A DNA stretch of 64,000 nt from JAZIHH01 sp036678685 (GCA_036678685.1 JAZIHH010000005.1:221031-285030); one strand, 5' to 3'. Counted from the stretch's first letter, positions 52,760 through 62,111 are shown. Notes: generated from the letters alone by a model not told the origin. Numbers and translations: made by a program.

Positions 52760-54451
52760 ATGGCCAATAATAAACAGTTAAAGATAAGACGCCTCATCAA
52801 GATCGAGTTTAACTCCCCCGTTCCGGCTTGGTTTTTCCTGGCCCTTTTTGCGATATCATGTGTTTTCCCCACCCGCGCTTCCGCTTCCGTGGCTTCCAAG
52901 CCGACGGTAGCCCTTGTGTTAGGCGGCGGGTCGGCCTGGGGTTTAAGCCATATTGGGCTGCTGAAGGCCCTGGAAGAGAACGGCGTTCCCGTTGATCTCT
53001 TCGTCGGCACCAGTATGGGCAGTATCATTGCCGGCCTCTACGCTGCCGGTTACTCCGTCGACAATATCATTGAGCTCTTTACAAGCCTGGACCCGGCCAC
53101 CTTCCTTGATCTTCCTTTCCCTCCGGGTGGCGGTTTTATTGAGACCAAAGGGTTGCAGCAATACCTCGATACACTGCTGGGCGGCAAGACTTATCAACAG
53201 TTATCCATCCCCTGTTATCCGGTGGCAGTTAATCTCAAGACCGGCGCGGCGGAGGCGATAAACCGCGGCAAGGTCAGTACCGGCATTCTTGCCAGCATTG
53301 CCATTCCGGGCGTCTTCCCCCCGGTTCGCATTGCAGACCAATACTATGTGGACGAGGGGTTAAAAAACCAGGTCGCCGCCGACGTGGCGGCGGAATTGGG
53401 CGCCGAGATCATCATTGCCGTTTATTTAAAAGCCAAGCTAACAGGGGCGGACTACGATGACCTGGGCGATAACGTTATTCGCTCCGTTTTTACCATGGTC
53501 GAAGGTTATGTGGCGGAGAACGTCACCCCGGCCGATGTCCTCATCGAACTGGAGATGGACTTTGATTCTTTCATCGCTTTTCACCAGGTTGCTTACTTTG
53601 TGGAACAGGGCTACCAGGCAGGGAATCAAGCCATGGCGCAGATTAAAGCGGCAATCCTGGCCTACGACCCGACGTTCGAATTTACCCCTTATCGGCAAAC
53701 TGGATATGGCCACGCCGAACTGCAGCAGATCCTGAAAGAAGCGGAACTGGCCGCGGCCAAAGTACCGAAACGCTTTACCATAAAACCGGGGGTCTCCTTT
53801 GACCGCGACCACAACTTTACCAAATGCGAAATCAGGTTGACCAACGGTGCACTCGGCTTGTTTGGGATTGGTTACCGTTACGGCTTCGATCCGGCCAATG
53901 GCGGGCACGAAGTCTTTATCGACTGGGGAACAAAAAGAAGGGGCAATGCCGGCATTTTTGTCCGGCAAAGCCCCAACCGGGAAAACCCCACCTACGGTCT
54001 TGCCCTCAACAGTCCCAAATTTAAGGATTATATATGGGAAGCGGTCTACGTTTCCCAGGGTGACATCGTCTGGCGGTCCTCGCTGGTCAACCGCTCTGTT
54101 TTCAAACTTCCCTGGGCCGTAACCGGATTGTCTGTGGACCTGATCGGCCTCCGGCAAAACGAAAAGAACCTTACCCCCACCGAGAAGCTGATGCTCGGTC
54201 TCCGCCCCGAAGTGACGTTTTTCCCGTGGGGAGACCGGCTCTTTCCTTTATTCCCGGTCCTAGCCCGACCCCATTTCACCGCCGGAGTAGCGGTCACTTC
54301 CCCCCTCTCCGCCTATCACCCTCAACTTACCTACGAAGCCCGCCTCGGCACCGATCTCCTGTTGTTCGGCCTTTACCCAAGGAGTTTTTCCGTGGGCGCC
54401 CGGCTGGACCATGAACACAAAATCCATTGGCAAGTGGAGTTGAGCTATTAA
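52760..54451 (+). CDS. Secreted patatin-like phospholipase with barrel-like C-terminal domain
   Basis: This 563-aa protein has a long signal peptide (hydrophobic WFFLALFAISCVF, cleavage after ASA near 43). The patatin domain at about 48-300 has oxyanion GGGSAWGLSHIG at 55-66, nucleophile elbow GTSMGS with Ser85, and catalytic Asp in VDEGLKNQ near 198. A beta-rich part follows (about 330-563) with alternating strands and ends WQVELSY, a final aromatic typical of outer-membrane barrels. Proteins of this layout (patatin plus a BamA-like barrel) occur in diderm bacteria. The POTRA module often found between is not apparent. It is convergent with the antiporter operon. Confidence 0.85.
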   Translation: MANNKQLKIRRLIKIEFNSPVPAWFFLALFAISCVFPTRASASVASKPTVALVLGGGSAWGLSHIGLLKALEENGVPVDLFVGTSMGSIIAGLYAAGYSVDNIIELFTSLDPATFLDLPFPPGGGFIETKGLQQYLDTLLGGKTYQQLSIPCYPVAVNLKTGAAEAINRGKVSTGILASIAIPGVFPPVRIADQYYVDEGLKNQVAADVAAELGAEIIIAVYLKAKLTGADYDDLGDNVIRSVFTMVEGYVAENVTPADVLIELEMDFDSFIAFHQVAYFVEQGYQAGNQAMAQIKAAILAYDPTFEFTPYRQTGYGHAELQQILKEAELAAAKVPKRFTIKPGVSFDRDHNFTKCEIRLTNGALGLFGIGYRYGFDPANGGHEVFIDWGTKRRGNAGIFVRQSPNRENPTYGLALNSPKFKDYIWEAVYVSQGDIVWRSSLVNRSVFKLPWAVTGLSVDLIGLRQNEKNLTPTEKLMLGLRPEVTFFPWGDRLFPLFPVLARPHFTAGVAVTSPLSAYHPQLTYEARLGTDLLLFGLYPRSFSVGARLDHEHKIHWQVELSY

Positions 54452-54497
54452 TTCCGTCATCCTGCGGCAACCGGAAACCGCAACTGCAAAGCGCAGA

Positions 54498-56408
54498 TTA
54501 AACCACCCGGGTCAGACTGTGCCATAGAAACCAAGCCATCAACAACGCCAGCATCAGCATGAGCAGCGCCGCATCGGCGCTCAAACCCACCAAATTCACC
54601 CGGCCGACTTTGGTGTTTCTTGACCGGTCAAAGCGGCAGGCGGCCAGATACAGGCGGGTACCAAGTGTCCGTCCCCATTCCGAAACCGCCGCCCCGATCA
54701 TACGAAAACACGCCGCTCCTTTCCGGCCCAGCGCCAAAGCACCCTGCCCAAACAGGCCCGCCAAACCCTCCAGCGTCAACCAACGCGGCGGCCGCCAGTG
54801 AAAGACACCCCACTTCAGACCCGCCCCGCAGACAACAACCCCCAGGGCCAAAGTGACGACCATCCCAAAGAGATCGGTGAAACGCCAAAACGCCAGCTCA
54901 CCAGTGCCGGCAACCGCCGGTGCCACCCCCAAACCCTGGACCGCCGGCGCCACCGCCACCCTTGGCAATAACCCCGGCACCAGACCGATCCCAACCATCA
55001 CGATTGACAACAAAACCAGGGCCAGATGCAGCCGGCTGGTCCGCACGGCGGCCACGGCGGCGGTCGGCGGTGCCGCTTTCGGTTTGGCTAAAAAGATCAG
55101 ATAATACAGCTTGGCAAAGGAGGCGGCGGTCCCCACTCCCACCAGGAAAAAGAGGGGTTCCAGCCGGCGCGCCCAGGGGGCGCCGGTTTCCACCGTCAGA
55201 CTTAACGCCCGGTGGAGCAGGGTCTTACTGGCATAACCATTCAGTCCCGGCGCACCGGTAATCCCCAACACCGCCAGCAGCATAAGGAAAGCGGTGACCG
55301 GAAAACGGCGCCACAACCCACCCAGTTTATACAGGTCCGTTTCTTGCGTGTGGAGATAGATCACACCCACGCCGAGGAAAAGGGCGGCTTTGAAGAGGGC
55401 GTGATTAAAAAGATGATAGAGCGCGCCCACCAGACCAAGCTCGCCGACGGCACCCGGGGCAAGGCCGATCCCCAAACCAAGAAGGATATAGCCCATCTGG
55501 CTAACACTATGGTAAGCCAAGAGCCGTTTTGCGTCGCTCTGGAGCAGGGCGGCCCCGACCCCGACCAGCATTGTACCCGCACCAAGCAGGGCCAGGCCCG
55601 GTCCGAACCAACCAAGCCCCTTCCCCAGGGTCCGGCCCCAGCTGGCCAGCGCGCCCACCCGGATTAAACCGTAGACACCCACCTTGATCAGGAGTCCCGA
55701 CAGAAGTGCACTGGCGGGCGTTGGCGCCACCGCGTGCGCCCGGGGCAACCAAAGATGCAAGGGGACCATCCCCGCCTTAATACCAAAACCCACTATGAAA
55801 AGGGCCAGGCTCCAGGCGAACATGGCAGGGTGCAAAGGTGTTACCGGACCGGTCCCGATCAGCGGCACCCCCCCGGTCGCCACAGTCATCAGTACAATGC
55901 CCAAGGCCAGCAAAAGTCCGCCGCCAATGCTGAAGAACAGGTAGTAATAACCGGCGCGGACCGCCGCCCGGTCCCCCCGGTGAATCACCCAGAAAAATGA
56001 GGCCAGCGTCATCAACTCGAAGCAGAGGAGCAGAGTCAGCAGGTCGCCGGCGAGAAACAAGCCCAGAACAGCCGCTAAGGTCAGTAAAGTACAGAGGGCA
56101 AAGCGCCCGGTTCCACCCTCCTGCTTCATGTAGTCCGGCGCATAAAGCGCCACCACCAACCAGAGAAAGACGGCCAAGAGGACAAAGAGGACGGTAAGGG
56201 CATCGGCGTAAAAGGACGGCTGGTAGGGACCGGGCAACGGAAACGACAGAGCAACGGCGTCCCCGGTAAAGACACTACGCAGACCGAACCCGCTTAAAAT
56301 GAGCAGCAGTGTGCTGGTGAGCAAAGGAATGTTCAGCGCCCGGCCCCGTTTTGACCACAAGAAGCCGGCCCCGGCCAGCGGGACCAGGGGCAGAATGGCC
56401 AGTAACAT
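54498..56408 (-). CDS. Proton-conducting antiporter subunit (NuoL/MrpA/MrpD family), 636 aa
   Basis: Large membrane protein with about fifteen helices. Family signatures: DLLTLLLCFELMTLASFFWVIHRG, GFGIKAGMVPLHLWLPRAHAVAPTPASALLSGLLIKVGVYGLIRV (containing the key Lys and His residues), QSDAKRLLAYHSVSQMGYILLG and LFNHALFKAALFLGVG. It is the last gene of the operon and the third MrpD-like subunit. The 242 bases before it lack a gene, so it might be partly independent. Confidence 0.9.
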   Translation of the reverse strand: MLLAILPLVPLAGAGFLWSKRGRALNIPLLTSTLLLILSGFGLRSVFTGDAVALSFPLPGPYQPSFYADALTVLFVLLAVFLWLVVALYAPDYMKQEGGTGRFALCTLLTLAAVLGLFLAGDLLTLLLCFELMTLASFFWVIHRGDRAAVRAGYYYLFFSIGGGLLLALGIVLMTVATGGVPLIGTGPVTPLHPAMFAWSLALFIVGFGIKAGMVPLHLWLPRAHAVAPTPASALLSGLLIKVGVYGLIRVGALASWGRTLGKGLGWFGPGLALLGAGTMLVGVGAALLQSDAKRLLAYHSVSQMGYILLGLGIGLAPGAVGELGLVGALYHLFNHALFKAALFLGVGVIYLHTQETDLYKLGGLWRRFPVTAFLMLLAVLGITGAPGLNGYASKTLLHRALSLTVETGAPWARRLEPLFFLVGVGTAASFAKLYYLIFLAKPKAAPPTAAVAAVRTSRLHLALVLLSIVMVGIGLVPGLLPRVAVAPAVQGLGVAPAVAGTGELAFWRFTDLFGMVVTLALGVVVCGAGLKWGVFHWRPPRWLTLEGLAGLFGQGALALGRKGAACFRMIGAAVSEWGRTLGTRLYLAACRFDRSRNTKVGRVNLVGLSADAALLMLMLALLMAWFLWHSLTRVV

Positions 56409-56650
56409 TGAGTGGCCTCCTTTCGTACAGAACTACGGATCTGCTTTCGTCAGAGACTATGGATCCGGCTTAGTTTAGCAGGGGAATGCTTTCCCCCCGT
56501 GCCTTTTCGTAGAACATTGTTTTTAAGGATGATTAAGAGTCGAACACCATCACAAGCGAAGGCGACGCCAACCCCAAGCCCGGCGCCCAGCGCTTTCCCC
56601 CGGCGCACCGGGGGCACCTGGCGGATAGCCGGGGCTTCATCTTAAAAGAA

Positions 56651-58108
56651 TTAAAAGAACCAATCAACCACCGCCTGCACCCCCGGCCAGACCAAGCCCG
56701 GGAAGAGACCCATCCCCAGCCCAATCACCACCAAAAGCAGGGTAGGGGCCAGCATCAAAGCCACCCGGACGCCCCCCTCTTCCGGCGCGGGCGACGGTGT
56801 TCTTTCCGCCCGAAACGCCTTGACCACCACTGGAATGAAACAAACCGCATTAAGGAACCCGCTCACAACCAAGACCACCGCCAGCGGCCATTTGCCCCCG
56901 GCCACACTGCCCTGCAGCAAATAATATTTTCCCCAAAAAGTGCCCAGCGGCAGCATGCCGATCATCCCCATGGTGGTGACCGCGAAGGCGGCCATCGTCT
57001 TGGGAAGGACCCGCCCCACGCCGCCCATGCGGCTGACCCGGGTCACCCCGGTCTGCTCCGCGATGAGCCCCACACAGAAGAAGAAGGCGGTTTTCAACAC
57101 CGCGTACCCGATCATCTGCAGGACCGCTCCGGCCAAACCCCAGGGATGCAGGGTAATGGCCCCCAAGAGAATATAGGAAAGGTGGCTGATGGTCTGGTAA
57201 GCCAACCGCCGCTTCAATTCATCCTGCCGCAGGGCGACGATGATCCCCGCCAAGATTGTACCCGCCGCCACCCAGGGCAGGAGGGCGCCAACCCCCAACT
57301 CGGCCAAGAGCCCGGTCCCAAACACCGAATAGACCATCCGCAAAAGGCCATAAACCCCGGCGTAGACGACGGCCACCGCGTGCAACAGCGCACTCACCGG
57401 GGTGGGGGCCACCATCGCCGCCGGCAACCAGCGGTGCAACGGCATGAGGGCCGCCTTGACCCCGAACCCGACCGTAAACGAGAACAAAAGCCAGTTCAAT
57501 CCAATTTTAAACCCGCCGGCCAGGATCGGTCCGCCGGCAAAATCCAACCGCCCGCCCCACACCGCCGTAAGCACAATCGCCAGCAGAAGGACCGCCGCCC
57601 CCGCCAGGTTATACAAGAGATACTTGGTGCCGGCCCGTAGCGCTTCTTCGCTGCGTTCCTGGATCACCAGGGGATAGGTGGTCAGGGTAAGCAACTCGTA
57701 AAAGAGATACAAAGCCACCAGATTGCCGGAGAAGGCCACCCCCAGGGTTACACTGAACGCCAGGAGCAAAAAGGAATAATAGGGACGCTGATGGGCCTTC
57801 CCCGCCATATAACCAAAGGAATAAACCACGGTAAACAGCCAGAGGGTGGACGCGATCAAACTGAAAACGACTCCCAACGGATCCGGCTCCAGACTAAAGG
57901 ACAGTCCGCCAAGCTGTCCTACGAGGCGCAGCCGTTCCCCCGCCCACACCAGCCGCGCCACTTGCCAGCTGCCCAAGATCCCGCCAACCGTAAAAAACAG
58001 CACAACTAAGTTGCGGAGACGGCTCCTGGCCGCCGGAAGCACCGCCACCAGCAGCCCGCCCACCGCACCGCTGGATAAAGCAAGAACCAGTGCCAGCAAC
58101 TCTTTCAT
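56651..58108 (-). CDS. mrpD: Mrp/NuoL-family antiporter subunit (MrpD-like), 485 aa
   Basis: Starts at the ATG at 58108, next to AAGGAGG; the frame is open further upstream inside the previous gene. About fourteen membrane helices. Characteristic blocks are NLVALYLFYELLTLTTYPLVIQ, FGVKAALMPLHRWLPAAMVAPTPVSALLHAVAVVYAGVYGLLRM and QDELKRRLAYQTISHLSYILLGA. Middle of three paralogous proton-channel subunits, each contributing a possible antiport pathway. It begins 15 bases after the previous stop. Confidence 0.9.
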   Translation of the reverse strand: MKELLALVLALSSGAVGGLLVAVLPAARSRLRNLVVLFFTVGGILGSWQVARLVWAGERLRLVGQLGGLSFSLEPDPLGVVFSLIASTLWLFTVVYSFGYMAGKAHQRPYYSFLLLAFSVTLGVAFSGNLVALYLFYELLTLTTYPLVIQERSEEALRAGTKYLLYNLAGAAVLLLAIVLTAVWGGRLDFAGGPILAGGFKIGLNWLLFSFTVGFGVKAALMPLHRWLPAAMVAPTPVSALLHAVAVVYAGVYGLLRMVYSVFGTGLLAELGVGALLPWVAAGTILAGIIVALRQDELKRRLAYQTISHLSYILLGAITLHPWGLAGAVLQMIGYAVLKTAFFFCVGLIAEQTGVTRVSRMGGVGRVLPKTMAAFAVTTMGMIGMLPLGTFWGKYYLLQGSVAGGKWPLAVVLVVSGFLNAVCFIPVVVKAFRAERTPSPAPEEGGVRVALMLAPTLLLVVIGLGMGLFPGLVWPGVQAVVDWFF

Positions 58109-58122
58109 CTCCTCCTTGGGCC

Positions 58123-59619
58123 CTAAACGAAGGCCATTAACTCGGCAGCGGCTTTCCGGGCCAACTCCAGAAAAGGCCCGGGCCGGACACCCAAGACCAC
58201 GACGGCCGTCGCTAGCAAAAGCAGGGCCAATTTCTGCGGGCGTCCGGGATCCCGCCACGCTACCGCCGGTGCCGGTCTAAAGTAAGCGGTCCGGATCACC
58301 GGAAGCAGGTAAGCCGCACAAAGCACACTTCCGGCCAAAATCGCCACCACCGGCAGGATCATACCCGCTTCCAAACTGCCCACCAGCAGATACCACTTGC
58401 CGATGAAACCGGAGAACAGGGGCAGCCCGATCAGACCGCAACTGCCAATGGTGAAAGCGGCCATGGTCAGCGGCATCTTCCGGCCCACCCCCGCCAACTC
58501 CCGGATCCTGCTCTTCCCCGTCGCCGCCTGGATGGCGCCAGCCGCCAAAAACAGGGTTGCTTTGATCACCGCGTGGCTGGCCAGGAAAAACAGGGCCCCC
58601 GTCAAACCGGTCGCGTTCAGCAGCCCGCCGCCGAGGACCAGATAACCCACTTGGGCTACGGTAGAATAGGCCAGTCTCCGCTTTAATTCTTCCTGGGTGA
58701 GGGCCAAAAGCGAACCGGCGATGATCCCCGCCACCCCAAGGAGCGTGAGAATGCGGTGGACCGCCAGCTCCCGCAGGAGCTCTCCGCCGAAAACCCCATA
58801 TAGAAACTTCAAAAGGCAAAGCAGATAACCTTTAACGGCAAGCCCGGACAGAATGGCGCTGGCCGGTGACGGTGCCGTGGCGTGGGCGTCGGGCAACCAG
58901 ACATGCAAGGGAAAAACGGCGGCTTTCACTCCAAAACCGATGATGACAAAACTAACCGCCAGCAAGACGGTATGGGGGTAGTCCGGCCAGACCCGGCCCA
59001 ATTCCTGCCCGGCGAAGCCCATATTCAAGTGGCCGGTCAGCATATAGATCAATCCAATCCCCCCGAGGACAAAGGCGGAGCCCAACGTGGCCAGGATCAA
59101 ATAGGTAAACGCCGCTTCCGCCGCCCGCGGGTGCCGGCGCGCACTCACCAGACCACAACAGCTCAGGGTGACCACTTCCACCAAAACATAGACATTGAAC
59201 AGATCGTTGGTGACCGCCATTCCGGCCAGCGCCCCCACCAACAGCAGATAAAGCACATAAAAACGGGTCACCCGCCCGGTATCACCCACCTCGGCGGTGA
59301 GGTTGCCCCGGGCAAACAGGACAACGGGCACACTGACCCCGGTAACCGCCAGCGCAAAGAAGACGCCCAAATTGCCGGCCACCAGTTCGATCCCCCACGG
59401 CGGCGGCCAGCCCCCGAGCTGATAAATAAAGGGTGAACCCTTTCGGGCAAACACCACCGTGGCCAGATGCCCGGCCGCTCCCAGGCCCAAAACCGTCGCC
59501 AAGAACGCCAGGGTCTCGACCAAACGGATCCGGCGGGCCAGCGGTGTAAGGATGAACGCGATAAAGAGGGGCGCAATCACCACCAGCACCGGCAGATTAG
59601 CCCTGAGCAAAGCCGTCAT
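58123..59619 (-). CDS. mrpD: Mrp/NuoN-family antiporter subunit (MrpD-like), 498 aa
   Basis: Membrane protein with about fourteen helices. Typical blocks are NDLFNVYVLVEVVTLSCCGLVSA, IGFGVKAAVFPLHVWLPDAHATAPSPASAILSGLAVKGYLLCLLKF, QEELKRRLAYSTVAQVGYLVLGGG and FLASHAVIKATLFLAAG. The conserved Glu of LVEVVT and Lys of GVKAA line the proton path. It overlaps mrpC by 23 bases, indicating coupled translation. Confidence 0.92.
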   Translation of the reverse strand: MTALLRANLPVLVVIAPLFIAFILTPLARRIRLVETLAFLATVLGLGAAGHLATVVFARKGSPFIYQLGGWPPPWGIELVAGNLGVFFALAVTGVSVPVVLFARGNLTAEVGDTGRVTRFYVLYLLLVGALAGMAVTNDLFNVYVLVEVVTLSCCGLVSARRHPRAAEAAFTYLILATLGSAFVLGGIGLIYMLTGHLNMGFAGQELGRVWPDYPHTVLLAVSFVIIGFGVKAAVFPLHVWLPDAHATAPSPASAILSGLAVKGYLLCLLKFLYGVFGGELLRELAVHRILTLLGVAGIIAGSLLALTQEELKRRLAYSTVAQVGYLVLGGGLLNATGLTGALFFLASHAVIKATLFLAAGAIQAATGKSRIRELAGVGRKMPLTMAAFTIGSCGLIGLPLFSGFIGKWYLLVGSLEAGMILPVVAILAGSVLCAAYLLPVIRTAYFRPAPAVAWRDPGRPQKLALLLLATAVVVLGVRPGPFLELARKAAAELMAFV

Positions 59620-59998
59620 CGCCGGTCACCTCTTTTCGCCGCACAACGATCCGCCGCAGGTCGGTCGTGCCGTACACCCTATACAACCGCACAATCAGCG
59701 CCAGGGCAAAGGCGGTCACACTCACACTGACCACAATCCCGGTCAACATCAAAGCCGAAGGCAGCGGGTTGATGTACACCGCCTCTGCGTTCGCCGTCGC
59801 ACGGATCGGCGCCACACCCCCCCGGATATTCCCGCTGGCGACAAAGGTCAGAAAGATGGCGCTCTCCATGATATTAATCCCCAACAATTTTTTGAACAGG
59901 TTCGGATGGGTCAGGACCGTAAACGTCCCAATGACAAAGAGGATCGCCGCCGCCAGATAGGGGTAATTCACAAGCAATCTTGGCCATAATTCATTCAT
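59597..59998 (-). CDS. mrpC: Mrp antiporter subunit C (NuoK-like)
   Basis: 133-aa protein with three membrane helices: NYPYLAAAILFVIGTFTVLTHPNLFKKLLGINIMESAIFLTFVA, where NIMESA is the MrpC/NuoK signature with buried Glu, and SALMLTGIVVSVSVTAFALALIVRLYRVYGT. Start overlaps the mrpB stop (ATGA). Confidence 0.92.
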   Translation of the reverse strand: MNELWPRLLVNYPYLAAAILFVIGTFTVLTHPNLFKKLLGINIMESAIFLTFVASGNIRGGVAPIRATANAEAVYINPLPSALMLTGIVVSVSVTAFALALIVRLYRVYGTTDLRRIVVRRKEVTGDDGFAQG

Positions 59999-60420
59999 GA
60001 TTCTTCCTCCATCATGGTAAAGAATAGGGTCACAATGGTACTGGCGACGCGGATCCCAACGCCCAGCCCGATGAGGGGGATCAGCCCGCCCGAAGCAAGG
60101 GTTCCCGGGGTCCCCAGGTCAACACCGGCTAATTTATTCGCCAAAAAAGGGACCCCGCGCCCCAGACCGACCATTCCCATCAACCCGTACCACAGCGTCC
60201 CGTAGCTCTCGGTCCAAACCAGTACTTGCTCCGGCAATTTGGCCTTGCCTTTTTCGATCCCGTAAATCGTTGCGAAAGCGACAAAACTAAGCCCGACAAT
60301 AATCCCGCCGGCAAAGGAACCGCCGGGCGAGACGGCACCGTGGAGAATCACATAAATGCCGTAGACAAAGATAAAGGGTAAAATCAACGCGGCCGCCCGT
60401 TTTAAGATAAAATCCCTCAT
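59995..60420 (-). CDS. mrpB: Mrp antiporter subunit B (MnhB)
   Basis: 141-aa, four-helix protein: FILKRAAALILPFIFVYGIYVILHGAVSPGGSFAGGIIVGLSFVAFAT, where HGAVSPGGSFAGG is the family hallmark, and a late GVGIRVASTIVTLFF. Overlaps both neighbours by four bases. Confidence 0.93.
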   Translation of the reverse strand: MRDFILKRAAALILPFIFVYGIYVILHGAVSPGGSFAGGIIVGLSFVAFATIYGIEKGKAKLPEQVLVWTESYGTLWYGLMGMVGLGRGVPFLANKLAGVDLGTPGTLASGGLIPLIGLGVGIRVASTIVTLFFTMMEEES

Positions 60421-60713
60421 TGCTCGCGGCCCCCCCCTTTTCCTGTTTTTAAGGTAATGACCACCGCCAGGGTTGCGGTGAACAAAACAATGGTCTCGAA
60501 CATGGTGTCGTACGCCCGGTAGTCAAGGACAATCGCCGTCACCATGTTTAAGGCACCGGTCTCGGTCAATGCCCCGTCGATGTAACGTTCAGCCACCTGG
60601 TTGTGGACGGGATTGTCCGGCCGCCCATAGGGGGGCAACTCCGCCACGGTCATAATCGCCACATAGGCGACCAACAGGGCCAGGGCCAGAAAGCATAAAT
60701 TTCTGAAACGCAC
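60417..60713 (-). CDS. MbhE-like subunit (C-terminal part of MrpA as separate gene)
   Basis: 98-aa protein with two helices; RYIDGALTETGALNMVTAIVLDYRAYDTMFETIVLFTAT matches the conserved end of MrpA, where GALNMVTAILLDYRGYDTLFEI is the equivalent. In archaeal-type complexes it is the separate MbhE subunit. GTG start; overlaps mrpB by four bases. Confidence 0.85.
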   Translation of the reverse strand: MRFRNLCFLALALLVAYVAIMTVAELPPYGRPDNPVHNQVAERYIDGALTETGALNMVTAIVLDYRAYDTMFETIVLFTATLAVVITLKTGKGGGREQ

Positions 60714-60715
60714 CG

Positions 60716-60967
60716 TTACTCCTCCCTCCGGGTGGTCCGGAAAATAACCGCCATCATCAGGACCGTCATCCCGATCCCGGCCGCCGCTTCCGTGATCGCC
60801 AGGTCCGGTGAGTTCATCTGCAGCCAGACCAGGGCCATCGTCACACTATAGGCGCCAAAGACAATCACGGCATGGAGCAGATCCTTGATGAAATACATGG
60901 CCAGCGCGGTGGCCACCAAAATCAACAACAGAACCAGGTTCCAATAGTCAAGCGCGGTATACGGCAT
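60716..60967 (-). CDS. DUF4040/MbhD-like membrane subunit, 83 aa
   Basis: Two- to three-helix protein; LLHAVIVFGAYSVTMALVWLQMNSPDLAITEAAAG is the DUF4040 core, with SPDLAxTEAxxG as signature. It corresponds to another part of the long MrpA C-terminus. With the next gene it forms the split MrpA tail of Mbh/Mbx-type complexes. Two bases separate them. Confidence 0.9.
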   Translation of the reverse strand: MPYTALDYWNLVLLLILVATALAMYFIKDLLHAVIVFGAYSVTMALVWLQMNSPDLAITEAAAGIGMTVLMMAVIFRTTRREE

Positions 60968-60971
60968 CGGC

Positions 60972-61283
60972 TCACCCCTTCCTCACTTTGGTACCGGGCG
61001 CCGGTTTAACCCCGTGGAGCAGACCGGCTTTCGCCACCAAATGCGACATCGTCGGGTTAATGAGCCAAAACAAAAGGAGGATTCCCCCCAGTTTCAGGCG
61101 GAGCAACCAGTTGGGACTGAGCAGCATCAGACCCAAGCCGAGGAGACCCACCCCAAGCGTATCCCCCATCCCCACCGCATGGAGCCGCGTATATGAATCC
61201 GGAAACCGGTAGAGGCCCAAAGTTCCCAGCCCAAAGGCCAATAACGATCCGCAAAAACACAAATTCGTCAACACTTTAATCAT
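60972..61283 (-). CDS. mrpG: Mrp antiporter subunit G
   Basis: 103-aa, three-helix protein starting at the ATG at 61283; LYRFPDSYTRLHAVGMGDTLGVGLLGLGLML is the MnhG/PhaG signature, followed by LGGILLLFWLINPTMSHLVAKAGL. The start lies eight bases inside the end of mrpF. Confidence 0.92.
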   Translation of the reverse strand: MIKVLTNLCFCGSLLAFGLGTLGLYRFPDSYTRLHAVGMGDTLGVGLLGLGLMLLSPNWLLRLKLGGILLLFWLINPTMSHLVAKAGLLHGVKPAPGTKVRKG

Positions 61284-61587
61284 CCGCCACCGCCCCCTTC
61301 CCATCCCCTTCAAAACCTTTTACACCCGGCAGCCGCAGTTGCCAATCACCGGGGGTAAGCACCTTCAGGATCCAGAGCCCGCTCACAAAACTACACAACA
61401 TAAAGACAAAAGCGATATCGATGAAACCGTATTCCTTCCAGACAAAAGCGATCAAGAGAATAATCATGCTCACCTTGCTGGTGATCGCATTGATGGAAAT
61501 GAGCCGGTCAAGAACGGTGGGGCCGATGATGGCCCGCAACAGAACCAGAAGCACCAAGACAATCAGTCCCACCAGTAACCATCCCAT
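61276..61587 (-). CDS. mrpF: Mrp antiporter subunit F
   Basis: 103-aa, three-helix protein from the ATG at 61587 (GGAAGGGGG upstream): RAIIGPTVLDRLISINAITSKVSMIILLIAF is the MnhF hallmark with the conserved Asp. The 80 bases before its true start overlap the end of mrpE. Confidence 0.92.
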   Translation of the reverse strand: MGWLLVGLIVLVLLVLLRAIIGPTVLDRLISINAITSKVSMIILLIAFVWKEYGFIDIAFVFMLCSFVSGLWILKVLTPGDWQLRLPGVKGFEGDGKGAVADD

Positions 61588-62110
61588 GTTTTTCCCCCTT
61601 CCTCGCTTCAAGCGTTGTTCGGTCCGCCAAAGTATTTTCCAACGCGATAATCTCATCGATCAACCGCCAGTATAAAAGGTCGATCCCGATTTCGTGGTTT
61701 AACGCATGCACGATAAACCGGCCGGTTTCCGGATCCACATCCACCGTTACCGATCCGGGCGTAATCGTAATACAGGTGGCAAAGAGCACCCTTCCCCAGT
61801 TGGTACGGAGATTCGGCTCCATCAACAAAAAGATGGGTTTGGCCGCCGGCCGGGAAAACAACAAAACCTTCGCCACCGTAATATTGGCTTGAATCACCCA
61901 CCCCACCATCAGGACAAGGGCATAGCCCAAGCGCAAAAGGCCCCGGGCCGAGGGTAATCTGGGCAGCCTGGGGCCCAGATCCTGCCAAAACCAAACGGTA
62001 AGCAAAGCCGTAACAGCCCCCACCAGCGTAAGCTCCCAATTCACCGCACCGGTCAACACCGTCCAAAACGCCAACAGAATCATGAAGAGCAGTCCCGAAT
62101 GTTTGCGCAC
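61508..62110 (-). CDS. mrpE: Mrp antiporter subunit E
   Basis: 200-aa protein beginning at GTG 62110, six bases after AAAGGAGG. N-terminal helices are LLFMILLAFWTVLTG and WELTLVGAVTALLTVWFW; the conserved MnhE core is ANITVAKVLLF and LRTNWGRVLFATCITITPGSVTVDV. It lies one base after the SulP stop. The C-terminal 40 residues extend past the usual MrpE length and overlap mrpF by 80 bases; they may be a read-on tail. Confidence 0.9.
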   Translation of the reverse strand: MRKHSGLLFMILLAFWTVLTGAVNWELTLVGAVTALLTVWFWQDLGPRLPRLPSARGLLRLGYALVLMVGWVIQANITVAKVLLFSRPAAKPIFLLMEPNLRTNWGRVLFATCITITPGSVTVDVDPETGRFIVHALNHEIGIDLLYWRLIDEIIALENTLADRTTLEARKGEKHGMVTGGTDCLGASGSVAGHHRPHRS

Positions 62111-62111
62111 G

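Noticed and set aside
56409..56650. Small gene in the gap between two MrpD-like genes
   Set aside because: ORFs in this gap are overlapping high-GC frames without a ribosome binding site; the 242 bases appear non-coding.
58277..58819. 180-codon minus-strand ORF overlapping the first MrpD-like gene
   Set aside because: Alternate-frame shadow of a polytopic membrane protein; rich in Gly, Arg and Pro with no family features.
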